A stretch of DNA of 7,607 nucleotides, from contig JBKQSL010000201.1 of the NCBI GenBank assembly GCA_052143655.1, positions 1 through 7,607 of the forward strand, read 5' to 3'. Below the pieces are notes generated by a model. It saw only the letters and a program-made list of their open reading frames with translations. It was not told where the DNA came from and made no database searches. The stretch comes from CAVSUR01 sp052143655. GTDB taxonomy: Bacteria; Actinomycetota; Actinomycetes; Streptosporangiales; Streptosporangiaceae. The translations under genes were made by a program, and so were the position numbers. The stretch's first letter is position 1; every line of letters begins with the position of its first letter. Below are positions 1 to 5,989 of this stretch, piece by piece.

Positions 1-40
1 GAGGCGGCGCGGTCCAGCCTGCCAGGCAAGCCCGGCCGGC
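1..40. other. Downstream flank of the GAP-like gene, no gene seen
   Basis: These 40 bases lie past the TAA stop of the GAP-like gene, at the window edge. They are GC-rich with short self-complementary stretches (TGCCAGGCA, CCGGCCGG) but no clear terminator and no coding signal. Confidence 0.4.
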
Positions 41-730
41 TTACACCACGCCGGTCAGGCCCAGGATCCCGTTGCCGGTCATGATCAGCCCCATGATCAC
101 CAGGCCGCCGATGATCAGCGGTCGCAGCCGGGCCTGAATCCAGCCATTGAAAGCCTTCAGGATCCGGTTCGTCGGCTCCGGCGCGATCAGGTGACAGAGC
201 ACGGGCAGCCATACGCCGAGAGCATCGAGGATCACCACCACGGCCACCGCGGCGGTGCTCAGCGGCAGCGCGATCCGCGCCGTCGCGATCACCTCCACGG
301 CGGCGATGAAGCTCAGCGATGGCCCGAACAGCATCATGCCGACGACGAACGCGGTGACTGGCCTGGGCTCGGCGATCAGCCGCGAGGTGAGGCCAGGCTT
401 CTTGGCGGTGCCCTCAGCTGGCGGCCGCGGCTTGCGGCGGGCGATCACCGCGGCGGCAGCCAGCGCCAGCACGCCGATGGCCAGCCGCAGCCCGTAGCGC
501 GGCGTCCGGTGCTCGGGGTGCTGCAGGTGGATCGCCTGCAGCACGACGATCACGACGATCGCCATGATCACGCTGACGATCACCGCGCCGGCCAGGTAGC
601 TGCTCGCCACCCGGCGCGGGCTCGGCGCGCCGAGGTAGACGGCCGCGACGAGCACGGCCATCGGCGACAGCCCGGCGAGCAGCGCCAGGCCGGCTGCCTG
701 CGCCAGCACAGTGCCGAAACTCGTGCCCAT
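41..730 (-). CDS. GAP/Sap-like (LysE-type fold) integral membrane protein
   Basis: This 229-residue protein is very hydrophobic and has about six membrane segments, at roughly residues 10-33, 44-66, 80-97, 125-149, 155-181 and 203-226. Helix 1 carries the LSPMAV motif. It is followed by a short basic loop (SPRR) and a second helix starting SYLAGA, the layout seen in the actinobacterial GAP family (Sap, sulfolipid-1-addressing protein), distant relatives of LysE exporters. The NGWIQARLRP stretch before the last helix also fits. A basic, proline-rich cytoplasmic loop (about 98-124) splits the protein into two three-helix halves. Mycobacterial relatives help move surface glycolipids or glycopeptidolipids; the substrate here cannot be told. 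The ATG at 730 follows an AGGGGA ribosome binding site (736-741, 5-base gap), and the stop is TAA. Upstream lies a GC-rich hairpin, and no partner lipid-biosynthesis gene is visible. The family call is fairly sure and the function is inferred. Confidence 0.82.
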   Translation of the reverse strand: MGTSFGTVLAQAAGLALLAGLSPMAVLVAAVYLGAPSPRRVASSYLAGAVIVSVIMAIVVIVVLQAIHLQHPEHRTPRYGLRLAIGVLALAAAAVIARRKPRPPAEGTAKKPGLTSRLIAEPRPVTAFVVGMMLFGPSLSFIAAVEVIATARIALPLSTAAVAVVVILDALGVWLPVLCHLIAPEPTNRILKAFNGWIQARLRPLIIGGLVIMGLIMTGNGILGLTGVV

Positions 731-760
731 GCCCGTCCCCTGGCCCCCGGTGACCGCGAA

Positions 761-800
761 GCGGTGCCGGGGACAGTCCTCCTTCCGTCCCCGGCACTGC
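761..800. terminator. GC-rich stem-loop between DUF1269 and GAP-like genes
   Basis: GTGCCGGGGAC (764-774) is perfectly complementary to GTCCCCGGCAC (787-797) around a 12-base loop. A G-T wobble and two more pairs extend the stem to 761-800. No run of T follows on either strand, which is common for terminators in high-GC actinobacteria. On the minus strand it lies after the DUF1269 stop and about 30 bases before the GAP-like start. It could therefore end the DUF1269 transcript or act in the GAP-like leader. The GTGCCGGGGAC arm also resembles REP-type dispersed palindromes, so a repeat element is an alternative. A small competing stem (ACCGC-GAA-GCGGT, 753-765) shares the outer bases. Confidence 0.5.
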
Positions 801-862
801 GCGCGCTGCGCTCACCATGCTGTGCTCGTCACTGACGCTCAGTATCCCGGCCGCAGCTCGCC

Positions 863-929
863 GGCGCTCGGTGTCCTGGCGCTCGGTGTCCTGGCGCTCA
901 GTCTGCTCGCTCAGTCTGCTCGCTCAGTC
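863..929. repeat. Two adjoining short tandem repeats reaching the DUF1269 stop codon
   Basis: A 15-base unit GGCGCTCGGTGTCCT occurs exactly at 863-877 and 878-892, with a diverged third copy at 893-907. It runs into a 13-base unit CGCTCAGTCTGCT at 895-907 and 908-920, with a partial copy at 921-929. The last partial copy contains the DUF1269 stop codon (TCA at 924-926 on the plus strand). A further isolated CGCTCAGT lies at 836-843. The two unit types look related, as if one arose from the other by mutation and slippage. Confidence 0.85.
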
Positions 930-1415
930 CTCCGGCGCGAACGCCTCGCGCAGCTGGGCCTCCTGCTCGTTGGACAGGTTGGTGCTGATCAGCTCGGCCT
1001 GGGTGCCGCGGAAGGCGTCGGCGACCTTGTCGTAGACCGCGTCGGAGGTCATCACGAACAGCGCGGACGTGCCGGGGGTGACCTTCTCCCGCACCTCCTT
1101 GATGAACTGGTCGCTGATGCCGACGTCGGCCAGGGAGCCGAACAGCGCGCCGGTGGCCGCGCCGATTGCCAGGCCGATGATCGGGATGAAGAAGATCAGG
1201 CCGAACAGCAGGCCCCAGAAGGCACCGCCGAGCGCGCCAGCCTTCTTGGTGTCGCGCATCTCGTGCGTCTTCGGCTTCTTCTTGCCGACTTCCCAGCTGA
1301 CGACCGCCGCGTCGTGCACCTGGATCAGCTCCTGGCTGGCCAGCTGCTCCAGCGTACCCAGCGCCTCCTCAGCGCCGACGGGCGTGCCGAACTTCCATAC
1401 CGTCAGGGATGCCAT
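924..1415 (-). CDS. DUF1269 family protein with glycine-rich membrane hairpin
   Basis: This 163-residue protein has the DUF1269 layout. A soluble alpha/beta N-terminus (1-45) is followed by a lysine-rich turn (GKKKPKTHEMRDTKK, 44-58). Next comes a glycine/alanine-rich hydrophobic stretch (about 59-94, including FGLIFFIPIIGLAIGAA) able to form a membrane hairpin. A soluble C-terminal part (ADVGISDQFIKEV onward, 96-163) completes it. The family has no established biochemical role; members are often stress-associated membrane proteins. The ATG at 1415 is supported by a strong AAAGGAG site (1426-1432, 10 bases before the start), better than most here, which suggests good expression. The acidic end (APED) abuts a tandem repeat that covers the stop codon. 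The gene lies downstream of the ClC gene on the same strand, but the 196-base gap makes its own promoter likely. The family call is confident; the function is unknown. Confidence 0.85.
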   Translation of the reverse strand: MASLTVWKFGTPVGAEEALGTLEQLASQELIQVHDAAVVSWEVGKKKPKTHEMRDTKKAGALGGAFWGLLFGLIFFIPIIGLAIGAATGALFGSLADVGISDQFIKEVREKVTPGTSALFVMTSDAVYDKVADAFRGTQAELISTNLSNEQEAQLREAFAPED

Positions 1416-1502
1416 TTGTTATCCGCTCCTTTGCGGGCAGGCGGGCCGGTCCCGCCGCCATGCGTCGCGTCGCAACTATCGGGCCTGGGCGGGCCGTCCG
1501 GC

Positions 1503-1521
1503 ATCACCCGGCAGGAGTGAT
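1503..1521. promoter_or_regulatory. ATCAC-N9-GTGAT palindrome upstream of DUF1269 (possible operator)
   Basis: ATCAC (1503-1507) and GTGAT (1517-1521) form an inverted repeat about 90 bases before the DUF1269 start. On the minus strand the element reads TCAC..CGGGTGAT and shares both arms with a similar element at 3062-3080 in the ClC/DUF2252 promoter region. A common regulator is only an inference. I found no convincing -10/-35 pair in this 196-base gap, which otherwise shows only GC-rich sequence. Confidence 0.3.
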
Positions 1522-1611
1522 TTGCGGTCCAGCCAGGGCTCGCATCCGGCGGTAGGCAGCGCGCCGCCGCCGCTGGCACCTGCCCGGCCCGTCCCGGCCC
1601 GCGGCCACCGG

Positions 1612-2958
1612 CTAGCGGGCCGCGGCCGGCGCGGCGGCCGGGTCCGCGGCCTGCCCGGCCGCTGCGGCGGCCCGCGGCGGGCCGGCCAGCCGGATCGTCA
1701 GCACGTACGAGACCACCACGCCGACGATGACCATCGGCATGGCGGTGACGCCGTCGGCGCCGAGCAGCAGCGTCGTCAGCAGCACGGCGGTCAGCGGCAG
1801 CCGCAGCATCGCGGCGGTCATCGCGCCGATCCCGATCGCGGCCCCCGGGATCGGCGGCAGGCCGGGCAGGTGCGCCAGCGCCAGGCCGGCGGCCGCGCCC
1901 AGGAAGATGGCCGGGAAGATCGGCCCGCCGCGGAAGCTGGACAGCGCGCTGGCGTAGGCCAGGCCCTTGCAGGCGACCAGCAGCACCAGTGCCCAGGCGG
2001 CGTAGCTGCCGCTGTGCTGGATCAGCGGCCCGAGCTCGTCCTGGCCGGAGAACAGCACGTCGGCGACGGGCTTGCCGGTGGCGAGCGCGTACCCGGCGGC
2101 CAGCCCGGCGATGACCAGGCCGACCGCGGGGGTCAGCAGCACCGGCCGGCCCGCCACCGGGGTGCGCACGGTCAGCGCGAGCCAGCGGATTCCCCGGGCG
2201 GCGAACGCGGCCGCGACCCCGATCACCAGCGCCCAGCCGAACTCGCCGGCCTGCGGATGGCCGAACGGCGGCAGCACGCCGACAGCAAGCGAGAACGTCC
2301 CGTATCCGGTCAGCGAGCCCAGGCCGACGAACACCAGGTAGCCCAGGCCCGCCCCGAGCAGGCCGGGCACCAGCACCAGCGTCGCCGCCGCGCCGCCCAG
2401 GCCGGATGCCTCCATCAGCATGAACGCGCCGGCCAGCGGGGAGCCCAGCAGCGCGCTGATGGCCGCGAAGCTGCCGACCGCCGCGACCACCGCGGCGGTC
2501 TGGCTGGGCAGGTCCCTGCGGGCCAGCCGGACGGCCAGAACCGCCAGGCCGCCGCCGAGGGCGACCAGCGGCGCCTCGGGGCCGAGCACCACGCCCAGTG
2601 ACAGGCTGGCCAGGGCGGCCAGGCCGATGCCGGGCAGGTCCGCGCCGCGGACCAGGACCGCGCCGGGCGAGAACCCGTCCGCGGGCGAGTGGCCGCCGCG
2701 GCCGGGCAGGTAGCGGATGGCCAGCCCGACGATCAGCCCGGCCGCGGCCAGCGGCAGCAGCGGCCACCAGGCGGGCACGCCGGCCAGCCCGAGGGCGGCC
2801 GGAAGCTGGCCGAACACCCAGTGCTGGATGAGGGCGATGAGCTTGAGGAACCAGTACGCCCCGGCGGAGACCGGCACGCCCAGCACCGCCGCCATGACCA
2901 GCAGGACGAGGTAGGGCCGGGTCCGCATCGGCGCCAGCGCATCAGCCGCCGTGCTCAC
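1612..2958 (-). CDS. ClC-family chloride channel/transporter
   Basis: This 448-residue membrane protein belongs to the ClC family, which moves chloride and other anions as channels or as H+/Cl- exchangers, usually as dimers. The visible landmarks are in the expected order. GVVLGPEAPLVALGGG (122-137) corresponds to the G-K/R-E-G-P filter, with E128 as the external gating glutamate. SPLAGAFMLMEA (173-184) corresponds to the PLAGxxFxxEE stretch. GGPIFPAIFLGAAAG (344-358) corresponds to the GxFxP motif. The first anion-binding motif, normally GSGIP, is replaced by GRGGHSP (86-92). The second glutamate of the EE pair, the internal proton glutamate of exchangers, is A184. The alanine/proline tail (about 428-448) is low-complexity, and there is no CBS domain. 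GTG at 2958 is preferred over an in-frame start at 3072 because AGAGGGGG lies 6 bases before it and the extra 38 residues look non-coding. Family sure, transport mode uncertain. Confidence 0.88.
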   Translation of the reverse strand: MSTAADALAPMRTRPYLVLLVMAAVLGVPVSAGAYWFLKLIALIQHWVFGQLPAALGLAGVPAWWPLLPLAAAGLIVGLAIRYLPGRGGHSPADGFSPGAVLVRGADLPGIGLAALASLSLGVVLGPEAPLVALGGGLAVLAVRLARRDLPSQTAAVVAAVGSFAAISALLGSPLAGAFMLMEASGLGGAAATLVLVPGLLGAGLGYLVFVGLGSLTGYGTFSLAVGVLPPFGHPQAGEFGWALVIGVAAAFAARGIRWLALTVRTPVAGRPVLLTPAVGLVIAGLAAGYALATGKPVADVLFSGQDELGPLIQHSGSYAAWALVLLVACKGLAYASALSSFRGGPIFPAIFLGAAAGLALAHLPGLPPIPGAAIGIGAMTAAMLRLPLTAVLLTTLLLGADGVTAMPMVIVGVVVSYVLTIRLAGPPRAAAAAGQAADPAAAPAAAR

Positions 2959-2964
2959 CTCGCG

Positions 2965-2972
2965 CCCCCTCT
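2965..2972 (-). promoter_or_regulatory. Ribosome binding site fixing the GTG start of the ClC gene
   Basis: On the minus strand AGAGGGGG sits 6 bases before GTG at 2958. No comparable site precedes the longer in-frame start at 3072, and the next internal ATG (2928) lies close to the first membrane helix. This makes GTG 2958 the best start. Confidence 0.65.
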
Positions 2973-3014
2973 GCCCGCCCGGGTCCGGGCCTCGCATCAC
3001 CCTGCGCAACTGGC

Positions 3015-3031
3015 CGTGACTAGTCGTGACT
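3015..3031. promoter_or_regulatory. CGTGACT direct repeats, 10 bp apart, in the divergent promoter region
   Basis: CGTGACT occurs at 3015-3021 and 3025-3031, one helical turn apart, with ACTAGT between them. Such phased direct repeats are often response-regulator or activator sites. They lie in the 155-base region from which the ClC gene (minus) and the DUF2252 gene (plus) are transcribed in opposite directions. No regulator gene is present to support this. Confidence 0.35.
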
Positions 3032-3061
3032 GGCACCGTTCCGCGGCGTCGCCCCCGGCAC

Positions 3062-3080
3062 GTCACCTGCAACGGGTGAT
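3062..3080. promoter_or_regulatory. TCACC-N7-GGTGA palindrome before the DUF2252 gene
   Basis: TCACC (3063-3067) and GGTGA (3075-3079) form an inverted repeat about 35 bases before the DUF2252 start, next to the only A/T-rich stretch nearby (ATTTTCAT). The arms match the element at 1503-1521, and a related half (TCACCCTGCGCAAC against TCACCTGCAAC) occurs at 2997-3010. It may be an operator in the divergent promoter. Confidence 0.3.
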
Positions 3081-3113
3081 TTTCATCTGGTCAGGGCGGG
3101 GAACGAGCACCGT

Positions 3114-4565
3114 ATGCCAACGCAGACCACCGCCGCGCCGCGGCTGCCGCGCAGCCGGGCCGCTCGCAAGCCCACCCAGCTCACCCCGGCCGAGCGGGCC
3201 GCGGCCGGCAAGTCGCTGCGCGCCATGGTGCCGCGCGCCTGCCACGCCCAGCTCGACCTGCCCGCGGACCGGCCCGACCCGGTCGGCCTGCTGGAAGGGC
3301 AGGCGGCGAGCCGGGTGCCGGACCTGGTGCCGGTCCGCTACGGCCGGATGCTGGCCTCGCCGTTCAGCTACTTCCGCGGCGCGGCCCTGCCGATGGCCAG
3401 CGACCTGTCCCTGACGCCCACCACAGGCCTGCGGGTGCAGGTATGCGGGGACGCGCACCTGTCCAATTTCGGACTCTTCGCCTCGCCGGAGCGGCGGCTG
3501 GTGTTCTCGCTGAACGACTTCGACGAGACGCTGCCCGGGCCGTGGGAGTGGGATGTCAAGCGGATGGCGGCCAGCTTCGAGATCGCGGTCAGGGAAGACG
3601 GCATCCCGGCCCGCAAGCGCCGCGACATCGTGCTCGCCGGGGCGGCGGCCTACCGGCAGGCCATGCTCGGCTTCGCGGCCATGAACACCCTGGACGTCTG
3701 GTACGCGCACTTCGACGTGGACGCAGCCGAGGCGCAGATCGAGGATCAGCTCGGCAGCGCCGAGCGCAAGCGCATCCGCAAGGCCCTGGCCCGGGCGCGC
3801 ACCCGAAACAGCAGCCAGGCGCTCGGCAAGCTGGCCGAGATGGTGGACGGCCGCCCGCGGATCATCTCCGACCCGCCGCTGCTGGTCCCGGTCAGCGAGT
3901 TCTACCCGGCCGGGATCAGCCAGGAGGAACTGGTCGGCCGGATGCGCGAGCTGATGCGCAGCTACGCGCGGTCGATCACGCCGAGCCGCCGCGCGCTGCT
4001 GCGCGAGTTCGAGTTCGTGGACATGGCCCGCAAGGTCGTCGGCGTCGGCAGCGTGGGCACCAGCTGCTGGGTCGTGCTGATGCAGGGCCGCGACGCCGCC
4101 GACCCGCTGGTCTTGCAGGTGAAGGAGGCGCAGCGGTCGGTGCTGTGCGACTATGCGGGCGTCAGCAAGATCAACAGCGAGGGCGAGCGGGTGGTCGTCG
4201 GGCAGCGGATGATGCAGGCGGTCAGCGACATCTTCCTCGGCTGGGTGCGCACCGCGGGCTTCGACGGCCAGCGCCGCGACTTCTACGTCCGGCAGTTCCG
4301 GGACTGGAAGCTGTCACTGGACATCGCCACCCTGCGCCCGCGCGGGCTGTGGCTCTACAGCCAGCTGTGCGGCTGGACGCTGGCCCGGGCGCACGCGCGC
4401 AGCGGCGACCGGATCGCCCTGGCCGGCTATCTGGGCCGGTCGGATGTGTTCGAGCAGGCGATCGCCGACTTCGCGGCCGCGTACGCCGACCAGAACGAGC
4501 GCGACTACGCCGCGCTGGCGGCCGCGGCCGCCTCCGGCCGGATCCGCACGGTCATGGACCTGTAG
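3114..4565 (+). CDS. DUF2252 family protein (kinase-like fold, function unknown)
   Basis: This 483-residue, full-length protein has the DUF2252 signature. YFRGAALPMA (86-95) is followed by GDAHLSNFG (112-120) and NDFDE (134-138), which resemble the catalytic loop and metal-binding aspartate of aminoglycoside-phosphotransferase-like kinases. WEWDVKR (144-150) comes next. Further on are the glycine-rich VGVGSVGTSCW (309-319), LQVKEA (334-339) with a likely nucleotide-binding lysine, GQRMMQAVSDIFLG (363-376), YVRQFRDWK (391-399), LARAHARSGD (423-432) and NERDYAAL (461-468). The catalytic-loop-like motif comes before the glycine-rich/lysine part, the reverse of ordinary kinases, as is usual in this family. 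There is no signal peptide or membrane helix, so it is probably cytoplasmic. The substrate is unknown. The ATG at 3114 has only a weak GGGCGGGGA upstream (3094-3102). The 3' end forms one arm of a terminator-like inverted repeat. Family confident, activity inferred. Confidence 0.88.
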   Translation: MPTQTTAAPRLPRSRAARKPTQLTPAERAAAGKSLRAMVPRACHAQLDLPADRPDPVGLLEGQAASRVPDLVPVRYGRMLASPFSYFRGAALPMASDLSLTPTTGLRVQVCGDAHLSNFGLFASPERRLVFSLNDFDETLPGPWEWDVKRMAASFEIAVREDGIPARKRRDIVLAGAAAYRQAMLGFAAMNTLDVWYAHFDVDAAEAQIEDQLGSAERKRIRKALARARTRNSSQALGKLAEMVDGRPRIISDPPLLVPVSEFYPAGISQEELVGRMRELMRSYARSITPSRRALLREFEFVDMARKVVGVGSVGTSCWVVLMQGRDAADPLVLQVKEAQRSVLCDYAGVSKINSEGERVVVGQRMMQAVSDIFLGWVRTAGFDGQRRDFYVRQFRDWKLSLDIATLRPRGLWLYSQLCGWTLARAHARSGDRIALAGYLGRSDVFEQAIADFAAAYADQNERDYAALAAAAASGRIRTVMDL

Positions 4566-4600
4566 CGCGGATCCGGCCGCCCGGCGGTCAGCCCGCCGGG
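4535..4600. terminator. Two adjacent inverted repeats between convergent genes, likely bidirectional terminator
   Basis: CGGCCGGATCCGC (4535-4547) is perfectly complementary to GCGGATCCGGCCG (4567-4579) around a 19-base loop that contains the DUF2252 stop codon. Directly beside it, CCCGGCGG (4580-4587) pairs with CCGCCGGG (4593-4600) around a 5-base loop containing the zwf stop codon. Neither stem is followed by a T run. The position between two genes meeting head to head, with both stop codons in loops, suggests two-way termination. Confidence 0.6.
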
Positions 4601-5967
4601 TCGTACCACATGTCGCGGTCGGGCAGCAGCCGGTCGGCTTCCCTCGGGCCCCAGCTGCCCTTGGCGTAGGGGTGCACGGGCACGGCGTCGCCGAGCACCG
4701 GGTCGACCACCCGCCAGGCGGCCTCGACGGTGTCCTGCCGGGCAAACAGCCACCGGTCGCCCTCCATCGCGGCGCCGATCAGCCGGTCGTAGGGCCGCTG
4801 GTCGGACCCGGGCTGCTGGGCGAACGCCAGGTCCTGCGTCTCCGGCTCCCAGCTGGCGCCGGGCTTCTTGCCCGCCAGGGTCAGGCCCACCTCGGTCTCC
4901 GGCCACACCCGGAACCGCAGGGCGTTCGCGTCCGGCAGCGGGTCAAGCCCGAACACGTCCCGCGGCGGGCGCCGGAACCGCACCGTGACCTCGGTCGCGG
5001 TGACCGGCATGCACTTGCCGGCCCGGATGACCACCGGGACGCCCGACCAGCGCCAGGAGTCGACGGCCAGGCGCACCGCCGCGAAGGTCTCCACCGTCGA
5101 GTGCGGGGCGACCCCGGCGACGTCGTGGTAGCCGCCGTACTGACCGCGCACGGCATCGGCCGGGGTCAGCGGCATGATCGCCGACACCACCCGGGCCTTG
5201 GCGTCCCGCCAGGAGGCCAGCCCGCTGCCGTCCGGCGGGTCGGCGAGCACGGTGGCGAGCACCTGGAGCATGTGGTTCTGGATGACGTCCCGGATCGCGC
5301 CGGTGCGGTCGTAGAAGCTGCCCCGGTCGGAGACGTCGAACGCCTCGGCCATCGTGATCTGGATGCTGTCCACGTAGGTGCGGTTGAGCAGCGGCTCCAG
5401 GATCGAGTTGGCGAACCGGACGTAGAGCACGTTCTCCACCGGGTCCAGGCCCAGCCAGTGGTCTACCCGGTAGATCGCTTCCTCCGGGAAGTACTTGTGC
5501 ATGGTCACGTTCAGCTGCTGCGCGCTGGCCAGGTCCGAGCCGAACGGCTTTTCCACCATCACCCGGGCGCCGGCCGCGCGGCCGGCCGACGCGATGCCCG
5601 CCGCGATCCGGCCGAACAGGACCGGTGGCACCTCCAGGTAGAACAGCGCCCGTCCCGGGCCTATCTGCTGGCCCATCGCGGCGTAAGTGGCGTCGTCGCC
5701 GAGGTCGCCGTCGACGTAGCGCAGCATGCTGAGCATCTTCGCCGCGGCCGGCCGGGCCGGGTCGATGTTGCCCCGCTTCAGCGACGCCTCGGCGTAGTTG
5801 CGGAACTGCTCAAGCCCCCAGCCGCTCTTGGCCACGCCGACGATCGGCACGGTCAGCGCACCGCGCTCGACCAGGCCGACCAGGGCCGGGAAGGTTTCCA
5901 GTTTCGCCAGGTCACCGGTCGCGCCGAAGATCACCAGCGCGTCGACGGAATCTGCCTGGTCGGTCAT
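4588..5967 (-). CDS. zwf: Glucose-6-phosphate dehydrogenase (Zwf1-like)
   Basis: This 459-residue enzyme belongs to the glucose-6-phosphate dehydrogenase family, which oxidises glucose 6-phosphate to 6-phosphogluconolactone with NAD(P)+ in the cytoplasm. The Rossmann motif FGATGDLAK (14-22) is followed by LEVPPVLF (111-118) and EKPFGSDLAS (139-148). The substrate signature region RVDHWLGLDPVEN (167-179) keeps H170. IRDVIQNHMLQVLA (225-238) holds the likely catalytic H232, and WRWSGVPVVIRAGK (305-318) holds a conserved phosphate-contacting lysine. The invariant lysine of DHYLGKE is L174 here, and the basic pair after GDLA is LE (KLETFPAL), so activity or cofactor use may differ. ATG at 5967 has GAGGAG 8 bases upstream (5976-5981). 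The gene lies 22 bases after the cyclase-family gene and is probably co-transcribed with it. No opcA, gnd or pgl is nearby. Overall it resembles the mycobacterial Zwf1 type more than the standard Zwf. Confidence 0.88.
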   Translation of the reverse strand: MTDQADSVDALVIFGATGDLAKLETFPALVGLVERGALTVPIVGVAKSGWGLEQFRNYAEASLKRGNIDPARPAAAKMLSMLRYVDGDLGDDATYAAMGQQIGPGRALFYLEVPPVLFGRIAAGIASAGRAAGARVMVEKPFGSDLASAQQLNVTMHKYFPEEAIYRVDHWLGLDPVENVLYVRFANSILEPLLNRTYVDSIQITMAEAFDVSDRGSFYDRTGAIRDVIQNHMLQVLATVLADPPDGSGLASWRDAKARVVSAIMPLTPADAVRGQYGGYHDVAGVAPHSTVETFAAVRLAVDSWRWSGVPVVIRAGKCMPVTATEVTVRFRRPPRDVFGLDPLPDANALRFRVWPETEVGLTLAGKKPGASWEPETQDLAFAQQPGSDQRPYDRLIGAAMEGDRWLFARQDTVEAAWRVVDPVLGDAVPVHPYAKGSWGPREADRLLPDRDMWYDPAG

Positions 5968-5989
5968 AGATATGTCTCCTCGTGCTCCG

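Noticed and set aside
863..929. CRISPR-like array
   Set aside because: The units are adjacent with no spacers and are only 13-15 bases long; no cas genes are present.
1069..2601. A 510-codon open frame on the plus strand
   Set aside because: It lies opposite the DUF1269 and ClC genes and is rich in Arg, Gln, His, Gly and Pro, as expected for the antisense of GC-rich codons. It has no domain, and the opposite strand shows clear ClC motifs.
1612..3072. A longer ClC gene starting at 3072
   Set aside because: The extra 38 residues are basic, unlike ClC N-termini, have no ribosome site, and would fill the divergent promoter. GTG 2958 has a good site.
3443..4669. A 408-codon frame overlapping DUF2252 on the same strand
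   Set aside because: An out-of-frame reading of the DUF2252 gene with Arg/Gly-rich low-complexity translation and no family signature.
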